Assembly: GCA_022578965.1 (NCBI GenBank)
Contig: MU400624.1
Location: forward strand, 62,001-126,000
Direction of reading: 5' to 3'
From: Xylaria sp. FL1777
Taxonomy: Eukaryota > Ascomycota > Sordariomycetes > Xylariales > Xylariaceae
DNA: 64,000 nucleotides
Notes under the pieces: model-generated
What the model saw: the letters and a program-made list of their open reading frames with translations, nothing else
Told to the model about the DNA's origin: nothing
The model's database searches: none
Shown: positions 37,277 to 48,957 of the stretch, one piece after another
Layout of the letters: each line of letters begins with the position of its first letter
How positions within the stretch are numbered: position 1 is the first letter of the stretch
Position numbers and translations under genes: made by a program

Positions 37277-39671
37277 TTAGAAGTCAGAGTCGTCATCTTC
37301 TTCCTGGAGAGGTTGTGTCCTCGCCGGAAATTTCTCTTGGACTGGGTTATAGTGTAGCGCCGAGCTCGCTCGGCTCATGGGGATGTCGAAATTCAATTCC
37401 TCGTCAGAAGATTCCGCCTGGTCCTGACCCTCAACAAAATCGTTCGAGTCGGTTTCAGGATAAGCGGGCATATGAAATTGTCTGGGTACGCTGTCTAATT
37501 CGTTTCCCCAAGTTTGAATTGTTAACATGGTCGCCGATGAGGCCGACACAGCCATATCGAATAAGCCGGGAAGACCAGCTACTTGATCTCCGGAGATACT
37601 GAAGCTGGTTTCGGAAAATAAAAGATCTTTCTCATATGAGCCCCTCGATATATTTGGAGAGCTCTCATCATCGGAGGAAGCGTAATCTCCTAAGAAGAAT
37701 TGGCTCGATTGATGCCTGTGAGAAGTGGAAAGAGAGCGAGAAGGTGATAGTATGGTAGGTGTATCTTTTGATGTAGACTCCAGTGACTTCAAGAATGAAA
37801 TATCGGGGACCGGGGGTATTGACTCGTTTAAGTGTGCACGTGGAAATGTTGGCGAGAGATCGATCGAAGTGTTAGTGGTGTGGCCTGATTGGGGTCGGAA
37901 AGGATTGGAGCTTAGAGTTGACAAAGCTGTTTCGGATGTTAGAGACCAATGACCAAGACTGGTGGTCCGCTCTGGAATGGGGTTTCCAGTCTTGTGAGCA
38001 ACCATGATGCTCTGGCTGGATAGAGAGATGATGCTCTCTTTCCGAAGATGATTTGACTGACTTAAGTTGCCTTGATCGTCCGTATATTTGGCGAGAGGAT
38101 ACATTATTTCTGTATTTATAAGTTAGTACTAATTCGTAAAGGAAAAGGCATGAAGTACAAGTCGCAACGCTGGAGAGCACTGACGTGATTGGTGGTCAGG
38201 TTGCTGTGCTGGCGAGCTATAGAAAAAGTCCTGAAGATCGGTGGTACTTCCCAGTTGGCGCCTAACTGAATTTCGGTCTCTTGAGGGTTGCGCGGCCTGC
38301 AACGACTTTTTTTGTTGGTAGGTATCTTCGTAGATCTCCCCACGGCTTGTCGAGTTGATGCCCTGGAGGCTTCGTCTCTTCGCTAGCAACCTCGATTCCA
38401 CTACGGTGTTGTTGTGTGATATAGTCCTTCGTCTGGAACGATTCCTCGAGGAAGCAGGGAGAGCTGGCAAGGGTTTGTCAAGATCATTGAGATCATGGAG
38501 AGATTGATGCTCGACGGGTAATAGCGCCAAGGATTGCCTCTTGGAAGAAATGTTTGGTTTTGAATACTCCCGCTCATGTACCATAGCTGCTAGAGCGTGA
38601 TTTCTAAGAGAGTCAGGGAAAAATTCGTGATCTTTGCCTTTGCCTTTTCTTCCCCTCGAGGAGCTTCGTGGTACTTCAGCAGATGCAGAAGCCAAGGAAG
38701 AAGGCATAGATTTACGTCTCGCTGCTCTTTCTGATCTGGCCGACTGTGTTCGAGTCATAACCTTGGGTGTCTCATTCGGATTATATGGGAGCCGTGATGA
38801 TGTCCGTTTGGGAAATGAGTCGGTCGTCTGAGAACCAGTCTTTTGGGATCGTAGACCCGAGCTGATGGAATGCCGAATTCTTGGACGTCGGGGTTCGTCG
38901 TCGGAATCGTCGTCGATATCCTTGGAGATTACTGAATTCCATTCTCCACCTGCATGCTTGTCCTGAACTATCGTTGTTGTATCCAGATCAGAGTTTTTCT
39001 CCGCCCTATTACGATCTGCTACGTCCTCGCCATAGTTCCTCGCGCCAGTGGCCTGAACTCTGCCGTAGAAATCGGAGGGTTTGATCATCGATTGGGCATC
39101 CAGAAGATCGACATAGCCCTTGGTTTTGCCATTTCCACTGCTTCGGGCGGAGTCGGAATATATTGATACCAAGCCTGGTGATGGCGTAGGTTTGGCCGGA
39201 ATTGACGAATCTCGAATATCAGTCACTACTTTTGGGGGTAACTTATAAGGGCCGTGTCTCTTCTTAGGAAGTGGCGGCGATATAAGCGCGGGCTGCGATT
39301 GTGAGTGTAAAGTACTTGTTGTGTCGCCGAGTTGGCTCGACGGAGCAGTCCTAGGTCGCTCTACGCCAGGACCGCGAAGGCGGGTAAGTAGGGGCGAGGG
39401 AGCTTGTGAGTTGTTGCGAGAGACATTTGCAAGATGGGGATGAGATTTTTGGAACTCCTCTAGAATCTTGCTTCCGTTGCCGAGCACAGGATATGTACCT
39501 TGAAAGAATGTAAGTCATGGAAGAGTGGAAAGAATTACTAAATTAGGAAGCACACATACCGCGGATTGGCGGTGACGACGCTACCGTCGCATCGTAGGCA
39601 CTTGTCTTCAGTGAGTCGTGTCTTGCTAGATCTGAGTAAGACTTTCTGGAGAGAAAGCCTAATAATCCCAT
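37277..39671 (-). CDS. Serine-rich, mostly disordered protein of unknown function
   Basis: Three exons on the minus strand: 39671-39560, 39498-38185 and 38109-37277. Introns are 61 bp (GTATGT..CAAG) and 75 bp (GTCAGT..TACTAAC..ACAG). They join in frame to 752 residues with the stop at 37277-37279. The first exon supplies a short hydrophobic start, MGLLGFLSRKSYSDLARHD. The rest is low-complexity: Ser/Pro/Arg-rich tracts, basic patches (RNRSRRR, GRKGKGKDHEFFPDS), a proline stretch DKPLPALPASS that looks like an SH3-type ligand, acidic runs (DIDDDSDDEP) and an acidic C-terminus EEDDDSDF. Such features fit a scaffold, cell-polarity or signalling protein, but no domain is recognised and I assign no function. 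Exon 2 carries the bulk of the protein. Splice sites are inferred from consensus and frame only. Confidence 0.75.
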
Positions 39672-41890
39672 CTTGCTAGCATGGCTTTCTTGCACAATGC
39701 CGAGGGCCTTGATATTGGCTGAAAAGTTATGGCTGGTAGTCTGTCCGACTTGTCTCTATGTTGTTCTCTTGTTTGAGAGGTCGGGGGTATTATTCGCAAG
39801 GAATAAAGATAGACCACATAAATTGAAATTACCACTAGCAAGAACAAGGGGCGTGAAAGATGGTCGGGTATTTTGATTAGTCTGAAGGCAGATGGGAGGG
39901 GAGAAAGCGTTTGCGGTGCTGATGTCAAAGGTGAATGACAAACAAAACGCTGAGAGGATATTACTATCTAAGGTTGCTCGAAGAGGAATAGAAAGGATGA
40001 AGGATGTCGTCAAGAAACGGTTGTACTAAGGGGCTAAAAAGAGTACTATTGAGAGACGAGAGGATGACTGAGGAGGATTAAGGTATCGATGGCGGCGATT
40101 CATGAAGAGATAATAAAAACATGTGCATCTATGAAAACCGAGGGGACAACCGGCTACCAAGAAAGGCTTGAAGAGACTTTACATGTACGTGCACAAGCAC
40201 TTTAGAGCCTTCGTATAGATGCACTAGAATTTCCAGATGCAAGGAAGCCCCCTGATAGGGGTTAACCTTGATGTAGGTAGACGCAACAAACAAGAGGGAG
40301 CGAGAGGAGAAGTCCAGGGAAAAGTCCACATGGTAGGGAGCGTGTAGATAACCGGAAGGGAGAGGAGAGTCCCGGTTCCTTGTGAGAGTGTGCAAGGTGT
40401 GCCAGCATGCTATTCTACAAGTTCATGATCGCTGGGGGGACAAACACCACACTAGGTTAGGTACTGCAGTGTAAGCGGCGAACCCCTGCTCTGGAGCCCC
40501 ACGATTGATGGATACCGTGTGGGACATGGGTGCCCTAGCAGTTTGCTTCTAGAAGTACGAGCCTATCTAGACACCTAGGTAAGCTTAGGTACCTAGATAG
40601 TTTAATCCGCTAAGGTACTCCGAGAAAACAGACGCCATTTAAGGTTCTCTTTACAGATCTGCCATTCCGTTGTAGGTACTTAAGGTACTGTAGGTAGAGT
40701 AGTACACTCTTTCCATGCGCCCGGAGTTACCACTTTTCCCATTTTTGACTTTCTTCTCATCTTACAGAACATATCCTATAGTAAGTACATAGATAGAAAT
40801 GAATTGTCTATATAACCAACTGAGGAATAGCTGTAGGATTGTAGGCAAGTAGTATAGGTATTAGGTAGGTAGTGTACACTGGATGCGTCATATGTAGGTA
40901 TGTAGCACTGAGCATGGCCGTATGCATAAGCAGTTCGCATCATAAAAAAAGCAAAATTAAACACTATAGAGATACTTTATCATACGATACACTACCTACC
41001 TACATACACGGCAAACCCTTTCTTTCCCAGATACTACCTGCCTACCTTAACTCAGCTAGTAATTGAGTGAGCCATCTATCAAGTGAATAAGGTTTGATTC
41101 CCGACAGCACAACCTATCAGCATTCGCAGAAGGTTAAGTAACCAGGTAGTTGGCTCATTTCTAGCATGTATGTATTAGTAGAGAGACTGCTGGAATTCGA
41201 TCAACGCTAAGAACATAAGAACAGTGAATTGGTCTCACGAAATATTCAATCTCAGGCCTCGAGAGTTATGCCGAGTGCTGACAACCAAAGCACACTCATG
41301 ACTTAGCCGTAAAACGTTGCATTTTGCTAACCAAACACATCATCCGGCACGTACGCATATGCTTACATGACCTACCTAGGTAGTCATGCTGCAGCTACAT
41401 AATGTATATAAGAGTGTTGTTATAAGGTTCCTGTGCTTGCAGCGATTCATCGCGAAGCACTCCGAATCTTGGTCATATCAAGTACCGTATGTATGATATG
41501 TAGGTCGCATTTAGCCACCTCTACCAGATAGATCCCCATCTGTTGTGTATTTCCTTCAAATCACAAAAGTTCTATTTGCCTGTGGGGGAGTGGATTGCTT
41601 TCATTATATGAGGTGAAAATCATAATATGCACCCCGCCTAGGTGGAACGCATCCCTCACCTTCTAATAGTACGGTAATCCACCTGGTGTTTTCTTTGAAA
41701 ACGAGTTTATCGTTAGCAAGATTGATCCACTCATTTTTTTAATTACAGAGCCTTTGTGCTTCGAACTTTTTTTCAGCTCTTCAGACACTATTGCACTTAG
41801 TTAGTGTACTTCTTAATGTCAGGTAGACTTTCCGAAAATGGCAGCGTAGACCCACCATTTTTGGAACTTGAAGACACCCCTGTTTAGTAT

Positions 41891-41912
41891 GTTTTTCATA
41901 CTAATGAAAAAC
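41891..41912. repeat. Small perfect hairpin
   Basis: GTTTTTCAT and ATGAAAAAC form a 9-bp stem around the loop ACTA. Isolated; function unknown. Confidence 0.6.
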
Positions 41913-43087
41913 ACAATCTTACCTAACTAGACAATTGGGTTATTCGTACTTGTGGCCGGAGTCATCAAGAACCTAAGATACCTTTAAAGGATCTTGACTT
42001 TGAGGTGATTTGGCTGTGAGGCGTAGGGCTGGCGTAGGACTCGATCAGTAATACAACCTCTCGGCCAAAATTCGGTGGAAGCCCTCACGGCGCTGACGTA
42101 GAGCCAATAGCAAGCCATGGTTGATCAACTCTCGGTGTATAATCATTATTGCGCATTGATCGACGTGATATTTAACCCAATACAAAGATCCGATAGAAGA
42201 TGAGTATTGGTGATTGAAGTGTTCTTATGATATGGGGCGAAACCTCACCCAATTACTGCAAGCTGCCGGGTCCGACTTTACATTTTCGAGCTGCAAGTGC
42301 CTACGCTTGGGCCCCTTAACTACTTACATATAGTAGGTAGGTTCTGAACCAGCTTCATTGTTACTGTTACCGACGAGATTGTTAGGCCTCGTCGAGTCTT
42401 GCGATTTGACCTACTTCTGCTAGGCGGTAATCATTACATTCTGAATAACACATATCCCCCGTGCTATGTAAACGGCGAAGACAAGGCGATATGGATCTCT
42501 ACCCTTTAAGACAGCGTAGTCCCTTATAACGACATGGCATGGATATACCCTTCACCTAATGATGGAGCCTAGAGTCATAAATGTGTTGTTATAGACGCGT
42601 TACCAGCGACGTGCAAGATGGATCTTGTGGTACCTAGAATTAAGAATCAACAAACAATGCCTTTGCTATGATCTCCCGTGCCTTGCGCCCCCCTTAGCGC
42701 GTCGTGGCTTGGTTCCTTCGGCCAGAGGGAGTAAGGGAAGCTCATTTCTCGGATCAAGATGCCATGAACCTTGCATGTGGGTAACGATCACGTCAACGGG
42801 GCGCACGATCTGTTGTCGATCAGCTGGAACCAACGAAGTCGGAGATTTTCTGCTATCCAATCATCGTCTCGTAACAAAGTTCTTTTCAGCTTGCCTCTAC
42901 TTAAATACACTAAAATCATGCTTCATTCCACGTGGGTCAACACTGCCACTCATATAGCCCTGCGTCCCTTCCTGTCGGGTCCTTCGAACGCCCTAAAACG
43001 TGTTTTCTCATACATATAACCTGAATGTTAGTTTAACATCACTCCAAAATAATAATAACTGATAAAAGAAAGAAAAGATACTCAACG

Positions 43088-43107
43088 GCGTACATTAAAG
43101 TGTACGC
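43088..43107. repeat. Small perfect hairpin
   Basis: GCGTACA and TGTACGC form a 7-bp stem around a 6-nt loop TTAAAG. Isolated; function unknown. Confidence 0.55.
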
Positions 43108-43748
43108 GCCCCCTAGGACCAGCGCTAATACACGTGTAGGTACTCAAGCCTATGTATTTGTAAACCAATATACCAAAGTCTATATTAGTGTGTATGCTAC
43201 TTCCTTCTAGTAGATTTTAGCCTAAGCAGTGGCCCGAGCTATCGGTAACGCGGCTGATATAATAGTCGGGCGTGACCAGCGAAGACCAGCGCATACCAGC
43301 GCATCCTAAGAATAAGCCTAAATCTCCGCTTACAGGTCTGGAGCGAGCATGTGATTGCTTGCCTAGACTGAGACAAAACGACAGCGCGCATACGTAGTCG
43401 CACGAGAATTACGGAGTATTTTTAGTGCGGTACGTCGATATGTGAGGAAACCGGAGGAAAATATAAAACAAAAAGAAGAATAAGAAGGCTTATCAGCATG
43501 CCATAAGTATGCGGCTGACAGCCCAGGATTACACTAAGGCATCCCTTGACTGCCTACGCAGTAGCATATCATATCATCAGACCAGCATCGCAATCCCACC
43601 CAATTCCATCATGAAAAGGGACAGCGAACCCGAGCAGGAGCCGAGGCTCCCGGGTAAAGACAGTGCAGTGCACTACTGCAGGGGGGTGGAGGCCGTCGAT
43701 CATCCATCCCTTTTGTGGCGTCACCGACTCCATGGTAACTCGCAGCTT

Positions 43749-43792
43749 GGATTTAATGGATTTAATGGATTTGATGTTTCGTTTCGTTTCGT
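43749..43792. repeat. Two adjoining microsatellites
   Basis: About three units of a 9-bp repeat (GGATTTAAT, last unit changed) followed by about four GTTTC units. Confidence 0.75.
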
Positions 43793-45485
43793 TTTCTTCA
43801 TGTCGTAATGATGCAAACATGTTACTAAGCGACCTGCTATACGTGGTGTACAGCACCTACACTAGCAGCGATGCTACCGTACAAGCTGCGACTTACTTAG
43901 TGTGTAAGTATTCAGATTAACTACCCACTCTAGATCTCGTTACCAGCAGGGGTTTAATCCTAATGTGTCGTAGCTTGCGAGTAAATGAGCAAGTAGTGCT
44001 AAACAGCTTCTTTAACACATGGTAGCTACCACATATACTTATTTTTTGACCTGGGATTGGTTGGTCGACAACGCTTTAGTAGACTCGGTTGCTGTACATA
44101 ATATTCCGAATGAGTTCCCCTTCACGTTGGCTAATGGCGTAGCGTTGTAGGATCTTTTCCATAAGAGTCTGTGGTAATGGCTGCTTAGGGCGGAGGATTC
44201 GGATCGAGCATATGCCGTTATGCTAAAGGAGCGGGAGCATACGCATAGGGACGGCAAGACTAATGGGGAGCAACGATGGATTCTCTTGCATGCTAGATCC
44301 CATATCCGAATGCCGAAGGATCGCGTCTAGGAAGAGGGCACCTTCAAGATTTAGCTTCAAAAGAAGATAGCAGGGGAGTGTTTACTCACTGATGTGAATA
44401 GCATATTGGAACGGATGTTAACCACATTGATACCTATATGTATAGATCTAATAGCACGCGACCAATGATAAGGTGGGGGGCTCTCGATTGGTTGTAGAAT
44501 GAAAGCGCTTAGGCTTGGGATCTTTTAAGACTACCTACCGCTCCCCGGATTCCCACGAGATTCTGCCTGAATTTTGAAGGGAGGGAGACTATAAAGAACT
44601 TACTACCTAGTCTAGTCAATCCAACATGGGTTAAGCGATGCCTTGACCTTTTTAATAGATAGAGACGTATCCTAGGTTGTACCTAAACTCTAAACCTATA
44701 GTGCCTTTCGATCTATCTTGGCGGGTTGGTAGTCGATAGAGCTGATAGAGATCTGAAAGCTATATCTACCGTCTATTAAAGATTGCGATTTGAATATAAT
44801 TATTAGTATGTCTGCGTATCATTGCGGGGTTTCCCCCTATTCTCGTTTTACGAGATCCGGCCTAGAAAATCCAATATACCTATTTCCAAAATCCCACTTT
44901 GATGTCAGGTTCGAATTACTTACCTAGGTATGTAAGTAGAGAAACGGAGGGAGCAGAACCAATGTTAATGCTAGACTATGAGGCAAGTTAGTCAATGTTA
45001 CTAGAGTACTTACATAAGTATGTAGGTGAGACGAGATAGTACACTCTCCTCGCCTTCCTGCCATCAGGGCAGCACATCCCCTCTGGGCCCTAGCATCAGC
45101 ACCTGCTTCGCCGCCATTTACTCTCGTGTGTTCCTGCTGTCAAATGTCGAATGAAAGGAAGTCGGGCCTGCCCGATTGCCCTCTATGGCAATGTGCATGG
45201 CCTACTGCCAGGTACAATAGAGAACCCGGCATGAGCCATACCGGACAATCCCAGACATTCCAACTTCGTGCCCTGCCCACGTCCGACGCAGAAGCACCCG
45301 CCCACGGTTCTCCTCACGCCGACCTCTACCCGGATCCTATCATCGACCAATATTTCCTATACAGCATTGATACATCGAGAATCGTTAGTATGTGAATGGG
45401 CCTGTTCCCACAACCTAAACCAAATAGACTTCTTGAGCAAAGTAATACATTGGCCCGAATCAGCATAGATCACGCTCCTCTCATC

Positions 45486-47847
45486 ATGAACTATTCATTC
45501 GACGGTCGTGGACTGTCGCGAGAACAGCTCCAGGCCAAAGCTGAAGCTGCCGAAGCTACCGGCCAGCTGGACGGTGATCACAGTCATCATCAAGCGGCAG
45601 GTCCCAGGGCTTCACAGCCAGATGACGCTTGTGATTGGCGAGGCGATGCTCCCGAACCAGAACTGGACGATCTGGCACATGAATGTGAAAAGAACCAGCA
45701 ACCATCCCTCCGTGTGGAAGTGTGTGATTGGCGTGGCGACGAGCCTGAGCGACATGAAGATGACCTGGCTCAGGTCTGTCAGTCTGATAAGCAAGCGCAG
45801 CAGTCAGGCCGAAGAGATAAACCAGTAGAGCAACCTGATGCTCTTCAAATGCCGATTCCGCGTCTTCCACAAGTTACTGAGATCCCAGAACTGCGTTTGT
45901 ACCTACTTTACTCTGAGTCATAGTACACTTTTACTAACGATTTCACTAGTACTCCCATCAACTGATGACGAGAGCCCTAGTCAAAAGCATGACACTGAAC
46001 GGCCCGTTGGTATGTTATTCCCGAGTAACAATATGACTCTTGGATTGACGAATGATGGCAATAGAACCTCAACCTCCTTCTCGAGAGGAAAAACAAACTG
46101 AGAACGGAAAAAGGCCGAAGAGAAAAAAGGAACGTCTTGGTATGTCTAAGTCCTTGCCTTGCATACCAGGCTACGACTGACTCAATTTTTCAAGCAAATA
46201 AAGCTGGACTGGGCAGCGCTCCTCCAGGAGGTCAGTGAACTAAATAATGCTATTGCCATTCGTAAATACCATGTTAACGGACAAATCAGAGCATGGAGGC
46301 GATGACGAGTCTGCTTCTGGAGGTTTGTGACACCCCTCGAGGTTCATTCAACGCACATCCTAATGCTGTGATACTTTAGACAAAACACATTCTCCTTGGG
46401 TTGACTCCTTGGATCAGATGTCTACGAGCGTGATCGAAAAGGTAAATCTGGGCATTAAACATACTCTTGAGGCGGCTTCAAGCATATTGACACCTCCCGC
46501 CCGCGAGCAGTCACAGTCTCCCGGGCCGGCTGCGGGGAAGAAGACTAGGGGATCTACTGGTCTCGCCCCTGTGTCCGCAGCACCGCCTCCTTCTGACTTT
46601 TACATGCCGGGCACATCCAGTCTTTCAATCGAACAACTAACGGAGGATGAAGGGCGTGGAAGCAATAAGAAGAAGGACAGGGAGAGAAAGAAATCAGAGA
46701 GAAAAGCACGTCGTGAGGAGAAACGCAAAGTGAAGAGGGAGAAAAGCAAGGAAAAGAAGGAAAATAGAAAGCAAGCCAAAGAGCGAAATCGAAAAGAAAA
46801 GGAGTGGGAAAAGGTAGCAAAGAAAGGCGGAGAGCTTCCCGCTCACCTCTTGCAAGGTCTTCGAATTACTTCCAGCTCAAAGGTCCCGTATAATCCCAAC
46901 TGCGATATCTGTACAAAGTCAGCAGCTTCTATCACGAGTAGCAAGAAAAGGGACCCAAAATGCACGACCTGCGCAAAGGCGGCCGAACGGGAATTTACAA
47001 ACCAGTACCTAAAGTCCTCGAATATCAACTTGGGAGACATATCCTCAACAGAGGAGCTTCTTGACGCCATTCGGAACGTTTTGGAAATTATCTCAAAGGA
47101 GCTAAAGCTCAAGGGGGATGCCCAGGCAGGCGATAAAGGACGTGCAAATGAGGAGCTTGTGCAGCACATCTCTCTACATGTTCGGGATTTGGCTACTCAT
47201 GGCGGGCCGGCCAACTTGCGTGGACACAAATGCAACGCAGAGTGTCAGCCAGGACGCCATGGTCTTGATGGGAACAGAGACTCGCCTGTTTCAACTGACA
47301 GAGGACAAATAATCTCTCATTCATCTCGAAACTCAGATACGCCTACAAGACCAGCAACACCTCCTGAAGTCGATTGGTGGGTCCAGGCCATGTCGAAGGA
47401 GTCGCCGACCTCTCCAAATCGCCCCCTTTCTCCTTGTGCTGTCACTCCGTTGCCAAGGTAATTAAACTATTTCCGCATCTGCCCAAGTCACTCCAAGAAC
47501 TCATTACTAAATATTTCCTCAATAGATCGAGCACCACCGTGTACGAGCCGAGATCCTTGCGGTACTCCGTTCCAAATCTATTCGATGTCAGCCATGCTGC
47601 ATATCATTTCTACTTGCCTTTCCCTATCTGCCATGGGTATTATTCCTCTCCAGGCCGATTTGCTTATTCTCACAACTACTCTACTCCAATATTTCCTCGA
47701 CCGGTTCCTATCTTTTCGCAGGAACAACCTTTCAACCAAGAATTGCCCTTCCCGACCTTTGGTTTGGCGGAGACACTCCCATCGAACACTCCTCAAGCCA
47801 GCCAAGATGGCGCCAAACATCTCAGGTCTAGGTCTGGGTCTATATAG
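45486..47847 (+). CDS. Unknown protein with CDWRGD repeats, lysine-rich segment and paired CxxC
   Basis: Seven exons (45486-45894, 45950-46009, 46065-46139, 46195-46230, 46290-46322, 46380-47457, 47526-47847) join in frame to 670 residues. The introns are 55, 55, 55, 59, 57 and 68 bp with GT..AG ends; the first has a TACTAAC branch site. The first five introns all interrupt codons in phase 1. Near residues 49 and 80 is a 31-residue repeat, CDWRGD.PE...DDLA..C. A long Lys/Arg/Glu-rich, probably coiled helix follows in exon 6 (46660-46820). After it come CDIC and CTTC, 17 residues apart, a possible metal site. The C-terminus is Pro/Tyr/Ser-rich. No signal peptide or membrane segment is seen and no family is recognised. 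An in-frame ATG at 45396 would add 30 residues. The exon model is consensus-based but the frame closes at every junction. Confidence 0.75.
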
Positions 47848-48454
47848 TCCTTTTATGTTAGTCATGGATGGACTCATAGGGTTACTTCTTGCTTGGGGCT
47901 TGTATTGCGAGATTGGAATTACGAGTTACATGATTCAAATATCTGGTGGCATCGGATTTCACATGGCAGAGATCAGGGTTAATGAAGATTGATTTATCAT
48001 GGGCGGTAGACCAAAACCTCTTTAGAGACCTGGATTAGGCTAATAGAATGACATTGCTTTCACATCCTTTCACCTTTTACGGACACTATCCGGTGTCCGG
48101 TGTCTAGTCTCTCTTCGACGAACTTCCTAACTAGTAGGCATCTACATGCTACATGCAGAACTTCATTGCCGAATTCTTCTACTATCGGCCGTGCCAGTAC
48201 GTAGTATTAGATGGTGGATATCCATGTGGGCTTCTGTGCTATGACCCAAGCTTAGAAGAGAATTTAGAGCTCAGGCCAATGCTTGGTCTTCTAAGTCATG
48301 TGCGAATTGTGGAATGGAATAACGCACAACCCTTCTGCACACAAATAAGATACAGCAGCCAGATTTCACGCCCTCTCTGTCTCATTTCCTCTGTGTGTGC
48401 GTGTGTGTATGAGTATACATCTCCTCACCACTTCACCTTCAGCTCCAATTCAAT
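47848..48454. other. Intergenic region between two convergent genes
   Basis: 607 bp of ordinary composition with a short GT-rich run near 48392-48409. The frame at 48153-48458 shows nothing recognisable. Base composition jumps to very GC-rich at about 48462, just inside the end of the hydrolase fragment. Confidence 0.55.
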
Positions 48455-48850
48455 TTAATCCAAGGACCCCGCGAGCGCGACACACGAGAACCGCATGTCG
48501 CCGCCCCCTCGCTCGAGGAACTTCAGGGGCCCCCAGAGCAGCGCCTTCTCGGAGAGCACGTCCTCGTCCGGGCCCAGCTGCCCCCGCGATATGGGGCCCC
48601 TGCGGCGGCCGTCGAGCTCCCACAGCGTGCCGTCGTCCGTCTTCACGAAGCACACGTAGTGCAGGTCCACGTCGTCCTGCGCGTCGGGCGCCGCCGTCTG
48701 TCCTTGGCTCGCGGCCTCGTGGTGCGCCGTCGCTAGCGCGGGGGTCTTCTCTAGGAGGGCCGAGCGCTCGGGCGGTGCGAGGGGGATCGATTGTTCTAGG
48801 AGGGTCGAGAGGGGGGTGTCTTGTTCTGAAGTTTTGGGAGGGGGTCTGTT
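48455..48850 (-). pseudogene. C-terminal half of a ubiquitin C-terminal hydrolase (peptidase C12), 5' part missing
   Basis: The frame runs from 48850 down to a TAA at 48455-48457 (about 131 residues). It reads as the last part of a UCH-L3/YUH1-type cysteine protease, which trims adducts from ubiquitin's C-terminus. Seen: the linker ..PLAPPERSALLE.., AAPDAQDDVDLHYVCFVK with the catalytic His (codon 48659-48661), LWELDGRRRGPI with the catalytic Asp (48611-48613), then DEDVLSEKALL and MRFSCVALAGSLD at the end. The N-terminal part with the oxyanion Gln and catalytic Cys is absent: coding sequence abuts a T tract and the AT-rich block. As it stands it cannot encode an active enzyme unless the rest lies beyond the block. 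The DNA is strikingly GC-rich, unlike every other gene here, and carries no stop or frameshift. Confidence 0.82.
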
Positions 48851-48852
<2 letters not shown>

Positions 48853-48895
<43 letters not shown>

Positions 48896-48900
48896 TTTTT

Positions 48901-48954
<54 letters not shown>
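48853..48954. repeat. 102-nt T tract at the edge of the second AT-rich block
   Basis: All T except G at 48895 and 48901. Read on the minus strand it is an A tract between the AT-rich block and the hydrolase fragment, as the A tail of a LINE-type element inserted in minus orientation would be. A sequencing or assembly artefact is also possible. Confidence 0.85.

Positions 48955-48957
<3 letters not shown>

Larger units (their letters stand above)
39672..45485. other. 5.8-kb gene-poor intergenic stretch
   Basis: Ordinary base composition, no frame with recognisable protein features, no tRNA, 5S rRNA or other RNA gene that I can make out. Short frames at 40129-40395, 42625-42957, 43509-43808 and 45126-45395 lack codon structure or family motifs. 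The stretch is sprinkled with TAGGTA/TACCTA words, often palindromic (for example around 40575-40600, 44918-44936, 45008-45028). It also has small hairpins (41891-41912, 43088-43107) and a microsatellite (43749-43792). It should hold the 5' regions of the divergent genes at 39671 and 45486. A non-coding RNA cannot be excluded. Confidence 0.55.

Noticed and set aside
41050..41110. tRNA-like words (AACTCAGCTAG, GGTTTGATTCCC)
   Set aside because: The A- and B-box resemblance is weak and no acceptor stem or anticodon arm can be paired.
42625..42957. 110-codon frame in the intergenic region
   Set aside because: No family motif, no splice-linked extension, and an overlapping frame on the other strand of similar length; consistent with chance.
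43509..43808. 99-codon frame with short repeats near its end
   Set aside because: The repeats are the microsatellite at 43749-43792; no homology features or sensible codon bias seen.
48153..48458. 101-codon plus-strand frame before the hydrolase fragment
   Set aside because: No recognisable motif; its end runs into the GT-rich run and the antisense of the hydrolase stop region.
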